A stretch of DNA of 64,000 bases from Golubevia sp. BC0850. Taxonomy: Eukaryota > Basidiomycota > Exobasidiomycetes > Golubeviales > Golubeviaceae. The first letter of the stretch is position 1. Every line of letters begins with the position of its first letter. Location: the NCBI GenBank assembly GCA_012976225.1, contig JAAVVG010000032.1, positions 62,001 through 126,000 on the forward strand, in the 5' to 3' direction. Positions 23,062 to 34,090 of this stretch are shown here, one piece after another. Both the position numbers and the translations under genes were made by a program. The notes below the pieces were generated by a model. The model saw only the letters and a program-made list of their open reading frames with translations. It made no database searches and was not told where the DNA came from.

Positions 23062-25352
23062 TCAAGCTCCGTTGACCCCACTAGAAGCCTGTTGTTGACC
23101 TTTATTACTACTTTCCTTCAAAGCCAAAAGTTGTTTAGATCTAAAAGCTTCATAATGAATCTGAGCCGTGGTTTCAATTAAATCTTGTAAATGAGTTCTG
23201 GTTAAGAAATTTCTCAAATAAATGAATTCGCAATGGTTTTCATTTTCAACGTTGATAATTCCATAACGATTCTTTCTACCTCTAACTTCTTTTCCATCTA
23301 TGAGAACGTTTTTCTCTGATCCTACCACTGCGAATGGGATTAATGACCTGATACGTTCATTCAATTCACGTTCTTCTGATTCATATTCATCTGAGTCGAA
23401 GGGGTAGGCACGGATGTTGTTGTATTGCATTTCGGCACGGATCTGGAGAGGGAAGAGGGAGGTTAGAAGAAAGGGTTGGAAGGGAAACCTTGGAGCCTCC
23501 TTCATTTTGCGAGTTCATTGAAATGGGACTTCAGCTACTCACTCTCTCCTTGAAAAGATCCCTCTCGTCAAGAGTCAAGGAATCAGATTTGGCAATGACT
23601 GGAACTACATTGACGACATCAGCCAACTTCTTCATGACAGTGACATCGATTGGACGAAGTCCATGTCCAGTTCTAAAGGTCAGCGAAGAGCAGAGAGAAA
23701 AGAGTTAGCGATGGGGAACATTGGAGAAGAAGATGAACGTTTGACTTGCAACTCACGGGTTGATGAAGAACAAACAACAATGAATTCTAGTATCAGTGAT
23801 GTAGCGGTCACGCATGGCCGTCAATTCCTTACGTAGGTAAGCTGAATGTTGATCTTTGATGTACTTGATGATTGGGTCCCAACTGTGCGTTGAGGGAGAG
23901 TAAACGAAGGAAGAGAAAGATCGAAAGGCAATTTGGACAGAGCGATTACGGAGTTAGCCTTGGAACCCGGAGAATGAAAGAGAGAACTTCAAAATTTCCT
24001 TGAAAAATTGTAGGTGGGGGAGTAGATGGCAGTCGAAGAGAGCCAACTGGAGTAGGAGCAAAGTAATGCAAATCTGCAACTTCAAATCGCATCTACTGCC
24101 CTCTCGGCTTCTTTCATCTCAAGATCCAAAGAGGGGAATTCTCTTCTTCTAAGCTTCCATCTCTTCCTTTCAAAAGAACGCTTTCAATGGACTCCCCACA
24201 GTCCAACCTCCCAATCTACCTCGCGACTCCCAGAACCAGACTACCACATTCTTTCCCCATCTTTATTGGAGATACGCACCATCCTTCATTGTTAACTTGA
24301 TCGCCGAAACCAGGTGTATCGACGATGTTCAAACGTAACTTGACTCCGTTCTCAACAACCACTGTGAGGAGTAGGGAGAAAGGAAGGTTCAAGAGGTTTG
24401 GGAGAGGTCAGAATCGGTCCTTTCCAAAGGTATTTCTCACATCTCGATAAGATTGTAAATGTCCAGTTGGTCCGATAGTTCAGAATTAAGCGTCTTGAAA
24501 TTGGCGAGAAGGCACTCCTTGCTTGCTTAGCATGCATTTGAATGGCTTTGAGGTAGGACGAGCGAAGGGTTGAATAGGATAGAACTTCTGTCTTGATGGG
24601 AGCTTTCCTAGGCTCCATCTTTGTTGGCCTTGTTAACTTGATCTATTCATCTAGAATTGAGATCTTTGCTTCCAGAAAGCGATTTGCCCTGTCTCGTTGA
24701 ATTCGTCCTCGAGACTTGTTCTTGATTGAATCCAACTTAGGTCTTCCTTTCTCCAATCCCTCTACTTCGGTGCCTATCGTTCCGACTCTCAGCACCTCTT
24801 GAAGTAACATCCCATCAAACCTCATCTGAACCCATGCATTCGAAAGACAGACTCACGATGAGAAGCAGCCTGAATCTCTACAGTAGATCTTGGAGTCTCA
24901 TAAGCTTCCAATCTTCCCTTTGAATCGATCAAGTGAGAAGAGAAGAGAGTGTTGACCATGGTTGACTTTCCCAAACCCGTCTTGAGAGTTCACATGATTA
25001 AGAGTTGAGGTGTTGAAGGTGGTAAAAGAGATAGAAGAGTCAGTCTAGGAATGGGGAGGAAGGAAGGGTTAAACGTTATGGACTAACCTGACCGACAACC
25101 ATCACATTGAATTGGAAACCTCTTTTGAGTAATTTACTCTCAATCTGTTTGGTGATACTGTCAAACCCGACTGGAGAGAGAGACAGGGGAGAGGAGAGGG
25201 AGAAGAGAGGAGGCCAAGATAGTAGAGTAGATGGAGATGAGAGAAGGTTCAGCTTGCTGGCTTGTGCTCATCTCTCGGAGTGACAAGTTGGTTGATGTTG
25301 AGGTTGAAGACTTACCATAAGACTGAAGCGGAGTTTGTTCAATGTTAGCCAT
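23062..25352 (-). CDS. CDC10: Septin CDC10
   Basis: Seven exons: 25352-25316, 25170-25088, 24980-24857, 24361-24280, 23882-23757, 23672-23543 and 23442-23062 (963 nt, 320 aa). Septins are filament-forming GTPases at the bud neck and septum. The P-loop [15 protein letters not shown], switch II DTPGFGD and the G4 motif AKSD are intact. The septin unique element ([12 protein letters not shown] then [13 protein letters not shown]) closes the fold. The short N-terminus ([20 protein letters not shown]) and absence of a C-terminal coiled coil fit the Cdc10 class rather than Cdc3, Cdc11 or Cdc12. Introns 3 (495 nt) and 4 (397 nt) are unusually long for the window. Its start lies 138 bp from the DAP1 start on the other strand. 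Confidence 0.95.
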
Positions 25353-25490
25353 CTTTAAGGAGGAAGAAAGAGGAACAAGAGATAGGATGTTTGGGATGGG
25401 AGCTTCGCTTCGTCCTATGCTTATAGTGGATATCAAGTTGTCTCCTCCAGACTTGCCTCTATCTTCTCTATCTTCTATTCGAACAAAGCC

Positions 25491-26691
25491 ATGATGGAAC
25501 CAACTACAGCACCAACTCAGTCAGTTCTTTAGATTCAATTTCGTTCAACTAGGAAGGGCACCCTTCAAGCTTTGAGATTCGGAGTGGAGTGCAGCGAGCT
25601 ATCTAATCTCTCCCTCTTCTCTCCTCTCCTTCTCTCTACCTTGTATCTCTATCCTCTTTCAGTCCACCCAAAGATGACCCAATCACTCAAGAAGAATTAG
25701 CAAAACACGATGGTTCAGATGAATCACTTGCAGTTTGGGTTGCAATCAAAGGTGCGTCAGCCTCAATTACTCTCTGTTCCAACTTCTTAGCCTTTTCCTC
25801 AAGACTGACTTTGATTCTCTACTTCTTCGATCTTTTTCTCCTCACTCTGAAACTGATTTATGGAAAAAGGTTTGGTCTTCGATGTCACACCAAAGAAGGA
25901 AATGTACGGTCCTGGAAAAGGTTACAATGTCTTTGCCGGAAAGGTTAGTAATCTAGCTCTACGAAGAGGTGGTACCCTTAGAGGATGACTTAGTGGAAGA
26001 AATGTTTCTGGTAGAATGATCACAGCTACATAAAAGCTGTCTATGACTGCAAGGAAGGGAAGGGAAGGAGAGGCTAGCCTTCTTGTACTCAACTCTTCCA
26101 TCTCTTCCGGCTCTCAATCATCTGCTCTCTGAAGCTCCTTCTGGAAGGGTTCCTTTTCCCTCGAATGAGTCTCCTACTTCTCTTCATCTGACGATTTCTA
26201 TCTCCCAATGCTTTCCTACATCACAGGACGGTTCTCGCGGCTTAGGAATGTCTTCTCTAAAACCAGAAGATGCAGTTTCAGATTATTCCACTTTAGATGA
26301 AGCTCAGATGAAGACTTTGAATGACTGGGTTAGTTCTTTCATATCCTTCTTCTTTTTTCTGAAACTTGTGAACTTTGGAGTTTCGGATCTGGGAAGTCAG
26401 AGAGCAAAACCAAAACCATCGTGAGACTTCGAGAGTCTCGAGTTGACTGTCCCTCATCGCTGACCTCTCCTCTCTCTTATCTTTCCTACAAATCTGTGGG
26501 TCACTTGATTTTGTCGATCAGGTTGCTTTCTTCACCAAAGTGAGTAAAGGCTATTGAATCAAGAGGGCTTGAGTCGGAAGTTGCTTGAACACTGTGTGAA
26601 AGCTGACTTTCGACTTCTTACTTCTCTCCACCCTTCTCTCACTCAAATCAACTTACAGCGATACAACATCATTGGCAAACTAGTTCAATGA
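25491..26691 (+). CDS. DAP1: DAP1/PGRMC-type heme-binding protein
   Basis: Six exons: 25491-25519, 25663-25751, 25870-25943, 26227-26328, 26522-26539 (18 nt) and 26659-26691, giving 114 aa. This is a cytochrome-b5-like heme/steroid-binding domain of the membrane-associated progesterone receptor family. Yeast Dap1 binds heme through Tyr and supports sterol synthesis by P450s. Motifs: ITQEELAKHDGSDESLAVWV, then KGLVFDVTPKKEMYGPGKGY with the heme-ligand Tyr region, NVFAGKDGSRGLGMSSL, and LNDWVAFFTKRYNIIGKLV at the end. As in Dap1 there is no HPGG motif of true cytochrome b5. There is no N-terminal membrane anchor, as in yeast. A second ATG directly follows the first. The 18-nt exon 5 encodes VAFFTK. 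Confidence 0.93.
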
Positions 26692-26917
26692 TTCCTTCGG
26701 CAATTTCTCTCCTTCCTTTCTCTCTCTCTCTCTGTGCTTGTATTTTTTGCATTCTTCAATGGGGAAATTCTATTTCGATCTATGATGAAACTTGACTACA
26801 AAAGACAGCGAATTTTTTGTTTTGTTTTTAAAACAAGATCCCAGACTAATGTTCAATAAAGGAAGGATAAATTAAAAGGTATACTAATCTCAAGAGGACC
26901 TCAAATCCTCCTCATCA

Positions 26918-28281
26918 TCACTTTTCCTGGTCTTCTTTGATTTCCTGCACTTCTTTCTCTTCCTTCACTTCTTTCTCTTCCAAAACTTCCTTCCCTCTTC
27001 CTTCACCCACCAACCTCAATTTCCCATCAAAAACCAACGGACCTCTAGGAAATTCCTCCACCCCCAAAGCTTCTTTAATTTCCAGATCCAAACTAGGTTC
27101 ATCCTCATATTTCCATTCCAGCTCTCCACCATAAATGCTAGGAAGGTTTTCCTTTTGAATGATTCCTCTTAAAACCTCTCCTGGATTTTTCCCTAAGATA
27201 TGAATTTTGTTTCGAGTGCCTTCATCCATGATGGTTTTGATCCAAGACCAAAGAGTAGGCATCCAACTTGGAGCGTTTACAATTCCAATTGTCGAGAGAG
27301 TTTCTGGAGCGTGTGCGCTGTTTAGGGAAACCGATTGCTGAAGATGAGAGCGGAGAGACCACAGACTTCGTAGAGATAGGTTTCTGAAATTGGGTAGAGA
27401 TTCCAAGAGTGTCAGTTCTGCTTTGCCGTATCGAAAGGTGAAAGGTTGGCGAAAACTTACTCCAGATCTATGATTGTCGTAACGCAGGAGATGGGAGTGG
27501 GAGAAGAGGGAGATTGGAGAGAGGAAGTAAGGGGGAAGATGAAGCGGGAGAGAACTTCTGTTAAGGCAATACTGTGTTTGATGCAGAGTGAATGAGAAGA
27601 AGATCAGAAGGATCCTGAACCCAAAACATCAAGCAATCACGGAAGATAGTCTGAGCCATCAAGCATGAAGGATTCAGAGCCGAAGGAAACTCACATTCGG
27701 TCATATCTTTTACTGTCATCATTCTTAAACAACTCCCTTGTATTTTCACCAGATAAAGACGCTAGTCTATAAACGTAAACCGGTCTACCAATTAAATCTC
27801 TTCTTCCAGTAAACCTAGGATAGTACTTTCTAGCATCTTCAAAATCCTCAATCGAAAAATTCTCATATAGTTGATCTACTTTTTTCTCCTTTCTCCATTT
27901 ATCAGAAGCTTCAAATTGTTTGAAAGCTAGATCCAAGTTATAAGACCTTGCTCTTAGGTATCGTCTATGAAGATCAAGTCGATTGGGAGAGATAGGGGCA
28001 AGACGAAGAAAGGTCAAACAAGCTCTACTTGCTCTCTCTCTCTGCATTGCATATATGGTCTTGCGATTTTTCTTCTTTGAAAAGACTCACAATAGAGTTG
28101 GATCATCCCACCATTTCTCTCTTCCTCCTTCGTACTTTGAAACCTCAATCTCGTTTTCTACTTTGGTTTTGAACGAATCGAAAGCCGCTTGTTGTTTCTC
28201 ATCTAGATGTCCAAGATGTCCTCTCAAATCGAAATCTGCTGCTTTGATTGAGGAAGCTGTTTTGTCTTCTTGGGCAACCAT
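26918..28281 (-). CDS. SEC14-like CRAL-TRIO lipid-transfer protein
   Basis: Exons 28281-28091, 27964-27695, 27571-27461 and 27383-26918 give 345 aa. CRAL-TRIO N region: DDPTLLRYLRARSYNLDLAFKQ (residues 60-80), then YYPRFTGRRDLIGRPVYVYR. The lipid-binding part has SCVTTIIDLENLSLRSLWSL, TIGIVNAPSWMPTLWSWIKT and the KIHILGKNPGEVLRG then LPSIYGGELEW block. This is the Sec14 phosphatidylinositol/phosphatidylcholine transfer fold, which links lipid supply to Golgi traffic. The C-terminal 25 residues are Glu/Lys repeats (EEKEVKEEKEVQEIKED). Which of several fungal Sec14 homologues this is cannot be told. It converges on DAP1, with 226 bp between stops. Confidence 0.88.
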
Positions 28282-28762
28282 CACTTCTTGATGGTAGGGG
28301 TGGGAAGAAGAAAAGTGGAACGAGCTTTTCAATCTTCTTCTTCCAACCAATCAAGCAAGAAAAGCTCTCATCTTCAGCCGCTTCTTACCGCTGTTCAAGA
28401 TTCTTAAGAGTCCTTTTTTTGCATCCGAAAATACAAAACAGGAGTGTGTGAGACAGCTCCACGGCTGATCTCTTTGGGCAATCAGAAGCACTCGGTACTT
28501 CTTTCAGCCAAAACACTCGGAACACTCTCATTCAGACTTCGAAAATGATGGACATAAAGTCCTCTACCAGTCAAGTGAAGACAGAGGTATCAGCTCCTAC
28601 TGCCGGAGAGAAGCTCTTGAATAGTCAAGTCCGAAGAAAATAGAGAGAAGAAAGCGAAGACAAGAGGAGAGACAGAAATCCGAGGAAAAAGACCAAATAG
28701 CGAACAAAAGATGGCGTAAAGATGAGAAGTAGAGCAGGTGAATTCGAAGCAGTATCCTTCTA
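28282..28762. other. Intergenic region
   Basis: 480 bp between the SEC14-like start and the aspartic-protease stop. A 60-codon minus-strand frame at 28597-28782 merely extends the alternative frame of the protease. No separate gene seen. Confidence 0.4.
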
Positions 28763-30255
28763 TCAGAAATTGTAGACCGCAAACCCGATTCTCTTGTTCC
28801 CGTAGTCGAAAATGGTATAGACTGTGGGAGTTGAGAAATCAGGGAAGAACGGATATCTGTGAGTCAAAGATTGACGGACGATCTACTTCGAAGCTCGATT
28901 TAACAACTCACCATTTCTCAGCAAAGTTAAACCAAAGACCACTATCCCACCCGTCTCAGAAGGAAGCACAGCACTGACACAAAAAGAAGACCCTTCACTT
29001 TCTCTTCCAAGATTGAGGTCTTTAGAATTGAGCTTGAAAGAAGTTCCATCTGTCATCTTGAAAGTAGCCTTAACACTTTGAGAGCAGGGAAATACGAAAT
29101 AACCATTCTTACGATACTTCGAGCCTTCTACACCTTTGTGAAAATCTCTAGCTTTATCCTCCGGCATATGAATGACAGTAGTTCCAGTATCAATGATCAC
29201 AGATATGTCTCTAACTCCTTCAGTTCCACCAGTGAAGAAAGAATCCATGTTAATCCTCCAAAAGTCAAGTGAAGTAAGAGGAGTGTAATGAATTTCACCT
29301 TTGAAGAGATCTTTGTTGACAGATCCAAGTGACATCTCTGCTTTATCCTCAGTTCCTCTTGAAGCAGCACCGAAAGCGAAAGCTACAACCTTATCTTTGA
29401 ATTGATGTTGATCGAACAATCTTTGAATTACAGGAATCTCTCTTCCAGTTGTGAGACTTCTCCATCCGAGACCCATAACCCCTTCAGTTCGATCACGTAG
29501 GTGATCACTAGAGATCTTGGTGGCCTGAGCTATAGTTTGATTTTGGATCTTGATTCCAGCCATTTCGAAAGTGTCTCTGAAAAAGCTACCACTAGCCCCT
29601 CCGATTCCATAGGAGATGTAGAAGTCTTTGTTTCCCTTGGCTTGGAACGTTTTCGACTCTTTGGAATCGAATTTGTGCTTCTTAGTTGAACAGTTCTTCG
29701 ATTGACACTTTTGAGAGACTACCCAGAAGTCAGCTGAACCAGAGTCGGGAACCACCTTGAAAGTTTGACCAGGCGTACCGACCTTGACCGTCGCACTGCG
29801 AGAAGGAGAAGGGTAGAAGGGTCAGACAAGATGTGGGAGTCTCCTCTCGAGATCCAGAGTGATTAATCCCTCGATTCCCACTTACTTGACCGATTCACTC
29901 ACAAGTACTCCATGTCGTCTTGGTTTGAGAGCTTGTCAATTCCAACCTTTCCAGCTCTTGCTGAGAGATCCGACTTGATCGATTGAGAGTTCCCTACCCA
30001 TTTCTCTTGAAATTTCTTCCTGTTATTGATAACTTTGGGATCATCTTGATTTGGAGAGTATCTTCCCTCGATCTTGACGACCCTTCTGTCGAGCTGTTCG
30101 AAGTCGCAAACAGGAATTCTGTCTTGATTATGAGAGTGAGAACGTTTGTGTAGAGGAATACGAAGGGATCCTCCCTCTAAATCTGCAAAGATTGGAAGTG
30201 ATTGAGTAAGACAGAGAGCGAGGATGAGGCCTGAATTGCGGAGAGAGAACTTCAT
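28763..30255 (-). CDS. Secreted aspartic (pepsin-type) protease
   Basis: Exons 30255-29903, 29795-28908 and 28856-28763 give 444 aa. Signal peptide: SGLILALCLTQSLPIFA. A propeptide of about 90 residues follows, then the mature fold from about YFATVKVGTPGQTFKVVPDSGSADFW. The two catalytic motifs are DSG (PDSGSADFWV) and DTG (IIDTGTTVIHMP), with YGIGGASGSFFRDTFEMAGI as the flap region. The C-terminus, YTIFDYGNKRIGFAVY, is the family signature. Splicing of the last intron is odd: the strong GTGAGT donor at 28911 gives the wrong frame for this ending, while a weaker GTTGTT donor at 28907 keeps it. The likely role is secreted or vacuolar proteolysis. Confidence 0.87.
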
Positions 30256-30898
30256 TCTGGATGCGGAAATCGAGGTCGACTTTGCAAATGAGCCAAGTCG
30301 AAATTGTCTTTCGATGGCTAGAGATAAGAAAGGAAGATATGAGGAGAGGGTGAAGAAGAAGAACTTGAAGAACTTGAGGAATTCGAGAAAAACACTTGAA
30401 GAACTGGAGGAACTTAAAGAATGTGGGCAAAGACTTGCTTGCGGTTACAAATGAAAGTGGGGAGGAATCTGACGTCTAAGAAGACCAGAATCCAAGGAAG
30501 TGAATAAATGGACAGAAAAGGGAGTTGAAAAGGAGGGGAAGAGGAAAGAAGAAGAACAAAAAAGAACATAAATCTTTGAGTTTCGAGGTCAGTAGCTGCT
30601 AAGCCACCTAACTTTACCTGCAAGGGGTAAACCAAACCGGGAGACCCTGGCAACGTCGCCGTAGCCTACCAAGAGTGGAGCTGGCAGAGAAAAGCAATAC
30701 CAAAGGACACGATCCATGAACACATCGCTTTTCTGAAGCGTAATCTTGGTGCCCGAGCTTACTCTTTCGAACGTCTAGCTTCAGCTCCAAACCTCAGTCA
30801 TAGCAAGCGAATCTCTCACTCGAGTCGAAAGCCAACGACTTTGAGATTTTTCTAATGGTTTTTGTTTCTGCAAAAATGTAAGTGAGCAAGAAAGTATC
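30256..30898. other. Intergenic region
   Basis: 640 bp without supported genes; purine-rich on the plus strand between 30320 and 30560. An inspected stretch at 30590-30700 did not fold into a tRNA. Confidence 0.4.
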
Positions 30899-31876
30899 TC
30901 ACTTCTTTCTCCAAATCATCACTTCCTCCACACCAACATGGGTCTCCTTCTGCTCCTTCGGGACGGCATGGTGGAGGAGCTCGAAGGTCTCTGACAGCAG
31001 AGAAGAGTAGATGTCTGGGTGCACTGAAAACGGAGGTCCACCTTCCCTTGGGCCATGAATTGGGTAGACAGTGGCAAAAAGAATGCCACCTTTCTTGATG
31101 TTGCGAGCATAGGATTCAGCCCACTTTTTGTGAAGAGAAGGAGGAATAGCACAGAAGAAACTAGAAGATATTGAACGGTACACCATTGAAATTCAGAAAA
31201 AGAGATTGTCAGTCGTAGAAAGGGAACCTTATCTCCATTGAACTCAGTAATATCTCTTCTTTCTCCCTTTTGGACTCACGTGTAATCGTATGCTAGATCA
31301 AACCCATCTCCTGCAAGTTCCTTGTTTCCTTCTTCAGTTCCAAGAGCAAAGAAGTCGATCACGGAGAAGGAAGAACGCGAGCGAGCGTCTGAAGGAGGCT
31401 GTGTTTCTAGCCACTAGAAGAGCAGGACAGCGCTGGAAGTCAGTATTAGGTCTCCTTCAAAAGGACTCCTCATTTCCAAAGTGTTCCAATCAACTCTCCG
31501 AGCTCCCAGATTCTGTTCTGCTTGCTCTGTTCTCTGTCTAATGACTCACCTCTCGAGCTTTTTGTACAGCTGTTTCAGAGATATCAGCTCCTACGACTTC
31601 TAACCCTCTGTCCGCCAGGCATAAGACGTCATAACCTCTTCCACATCCGGCAACTAGACCTCTGCCCTTTGTCGGAATCAACTTGGAGGTTTCCGGGTCT
31701 TGAAGCGTCGAAGTGAGAGCTGGCTGAGGAGAACCAGCATCCCAAGGTGTTGCTCCTCCCTTCCAGCTATCATCCCAACCGCCTCCTTGAGTTGAAGAAG
31801 CTGCTATGAATTCTCTGACTTTGTTTAGTCCATTTTCTCCGCCTGAGAGAGCTGGATCTGGATGGATTTTGGTCAT
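30899..31876 (-). CDS. TPMT-like thiol methyltransferase
   Basis: Exons 31876-31550, 31413-31280 and 31160-30899 give 240 aa. SAM-dependent methyltransferase of the thiopurine-methyltransferase family. Family signs are the opening WDDSWKGGATPWDAGSPQPAL, SAM motif I GLVAGCGRGYDVLCLADRG followed by VVGADISETAVQKA, then GFDLAYDYTFFCAIPPSL (the YD.TF.CA.PP block) and GGILFATVYPIHGPREGGPP. Fungal members methylate thiols or halides, but the substrate here is unknown. Its start codon is 90 bp from that of the PfkB-like gene on the other strand, so the two share a very short promoter. Confidence 0.88.
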
Positions 31877-31966
31877 GTTTGATGAAAGGTGCGAGTGGTT
31901 TGAAGGTGAAGGAGATAAGGATTCCTCATTCTTCTTACTAACTCCAACCTTATTTTCTTCAAAGAA
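31877..31966. promoter_or_regulatory. 90-bp divergent promoter between methyltransferase and PfkB-like genes
   Basis: Only 90 bp separate the two opposing start codons, so 5' leaders and core promoters must overlap. No named element identified. Confidence 0.45.
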
Positions 31967-33497
31967 ATGGCTCTCATCGGAACTCTTGGGATGTTCATCA
32001 TTGACACTTTCTCCTTCTACGATCCAGATAATCCAGAAGCGGAACCTACTGACAGAGGCTTGGGAAAACAACTTGGTGGAGGTGGGACTTATTTCATCGT
32101 CGGTTCCCGAGTATTTTGCGAGCCTCAACACCTTTTGATGGTCATAGATAGAGGTCAAGATTTTCCTCAAGAGGCTCAACAAAATCTGGACAGATTCGCT
32201 TCGACGCCTGAAGGAACAGAAAGTGGTGCGATGTGGAAGTTTCGAGATCGAGAGGGTGATGTCAAGACGACAATGGCTGTCAATATCTATCGAGGCGAAC
32301 ACAGAGGGCGAGTAAAAATTCAAGAGAATCGACTGATCAGATCATACAGTTTGATTCGATTGAATTTCATTGAAGCAGAGAGTGTGCTGATCTTCTTCCA
32401 CTCTCTATCCACTCTCGCAGGTTTGAATATCTGACTCCCAAGCAACGACTCGACCCTCCCGATCTTGTAACGGAATCTTCGAGCTCTTCGCTTCCACAAT
32501 TTCTGCACTGCATCTGTTCTCCTGAGAGAGCTATGCAAATCTTCGACCAAGTCGAAGAGTTGGGCAGAAATAATGCATCAAGGACCAAGATCGTATGGGA
32601 GCCAATCCCTGACAGCGCAAAGCCCGAGAACTTGGCTACCTGTATCAAAGTAATGGAGAGGATTGATGTCTTCAGGTGAGTAATCAGCTCTGGAGATTGG
32701 ACCAGCTAGAGACGCTAACCACATTCAAGCGGAAGTTTTCGTTTCGCTTCCAAAGCTGACCTTCTTTCATCGGCTCTTCCTTTCCTTTCGAAACTACCTC
32801 TTTTCTCTCAGTCCAAATCACGAAGAGGCAGCTGCTTTCCTAGGGGTCTCTTCATCTTCTCTAAAAGGCGAATCAATTTCTCAGACAAAAGACCATCTAG
32901 CATCCCTTTTAGCTTCGGAATTTAGCAAGAAGTGTGAGAAGCCAATAGTTTGCATCAGATCTGGAGCGCTAGGTAGTGTGATAGGGAGAGAAGACTTAGG
33001 TTGGCGATGGGTAGAGGCCTGGCATTCAAGTGAAACGCAAGACCGAGTGTAAGTTAATTGGATCGGTCCTTCTCTGTCCGTCCGCTCTTCTGCTCTGATC
33101 TGATTCGCTCCCTTCTAATTTCTCCCTTCGTCAGCGTCGATGTGACTGGCGCTGGGAACGGTTTCTTGGGCGGTCTGACAGCTTGTCTAGCCCAAAGTGC
33201 GGCCTTAGGATCTCCGGAATGGACTTTAGATCGACTCGAGGAAGCTGCCATTTGGGGTTCAGTTTCTGCTTGTGAGTTCGAGTAGCGGATCGCAACGAAG
33301 TCGATTCTCGAGGTCTCACCTCTCCCACTTTTGCCATTTCTCTGGGTTCATTTTTCACAGCCTTCATTGTCGAACAGCTGGGCCTTCCGACGATCTCAGA
33401 TACAGTAGGCACTGAGACCTGGAATGGAGATTCGGCATGGTCGAGGGTAGAGGTCTTGAAACAAAGGATGAGAAAAGGTCGAAGTCGGGAGCTCTGA
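31967..33497 (+). CDS. PfkB-family carbohydrate-kinase-like protein (MAK32-like)
   Basis: Exons 31967-32307, 32421-32675, 32812-33048, 33135-33271 and 33361-33497 give 368 aa. Ribokinase/PfkB fold: GTLGMFIIDTFSF at the start, QLGGGGTYFIVGSRVF (the GG..Y.A-type motif), KIVWEPIPDSAKPENL, PNHEEAAAFLG, and the anion-hole region VVDVTGAGNGFLGGL. Where active kinases have GAGD, this has GAGN, as in fungal Mak32-like proteins, so catalysis is doubtful. Yeast MAK32 is needed for maintenance of a dsRNA-virus toxin phenotype; its activity is unknown. Intron 1 appears to be GC-AG (GCGAGT donor at 32308), because only that junction restores frame into GFEYLTPKQRL. Confidence 0.85.
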
Positions 33498-34090
33498 AGC
33501 TTTGCCGACTCGAAACCGCTCTGTGAATGACACTCATTACTTGTAATAGAACATATTTCTAGGTTCTCGATGCTTTCATGTTGTTACAGGAACAGTGTAG
33601 AAGGGTGAGAGAAGAGAAAGAGAAAAACATAGAAACGTTAAAACAAGAGACAGCAAACAAAGGATCAACGGAGATGAAGGGGTGAAGATAGAGGAGAGAG
33701 AAGGGTTGCTCGGAAAGGTTCGGTAGGGTTGAAGTCGAGAACCTGGAAAAAGGAGGCAAAAACAAAAGAGGCATGAAAGAGAAAAGGAGAGGGAGAAAGA
33801 GACAGGCGTGCGAGGACTGGGGAAGGGATCTAAAGACAGAGGTGAGATTTCAGAGATTTCTGCAATTTAACGGCACAGAAAGAGAACGAAGGGTTGAGAC
33901 TAGAATGGAAATGCAAGGGAAGCGAATGGAAGAGAGAAAGGGACCAAACAGAATAAAGTTAGGACGGAATGGTTTTGTTCAGGCGTTGAATCTTGAAGGT
34001 TTCCTTTTTGCGGCTCGAGGTCTGCCGATCAAGTAGAAGACTTCCACTATTGATCTGTTCCCTTGAAATTTCAGACTATATCGAGGGTCT
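33498..34090. other. Intergenic region
   Basis: 590 bp between converging genes; A/G-rich on the plus strand. No supported gene. Confidence 0.4.

Noticed and set aside
30590-30700. Possible tRNA-like stretch
   Set aside because: No credible A and B boxes and no cloverleaf could be drawn; no tRNA gene was found anywhere in the window.
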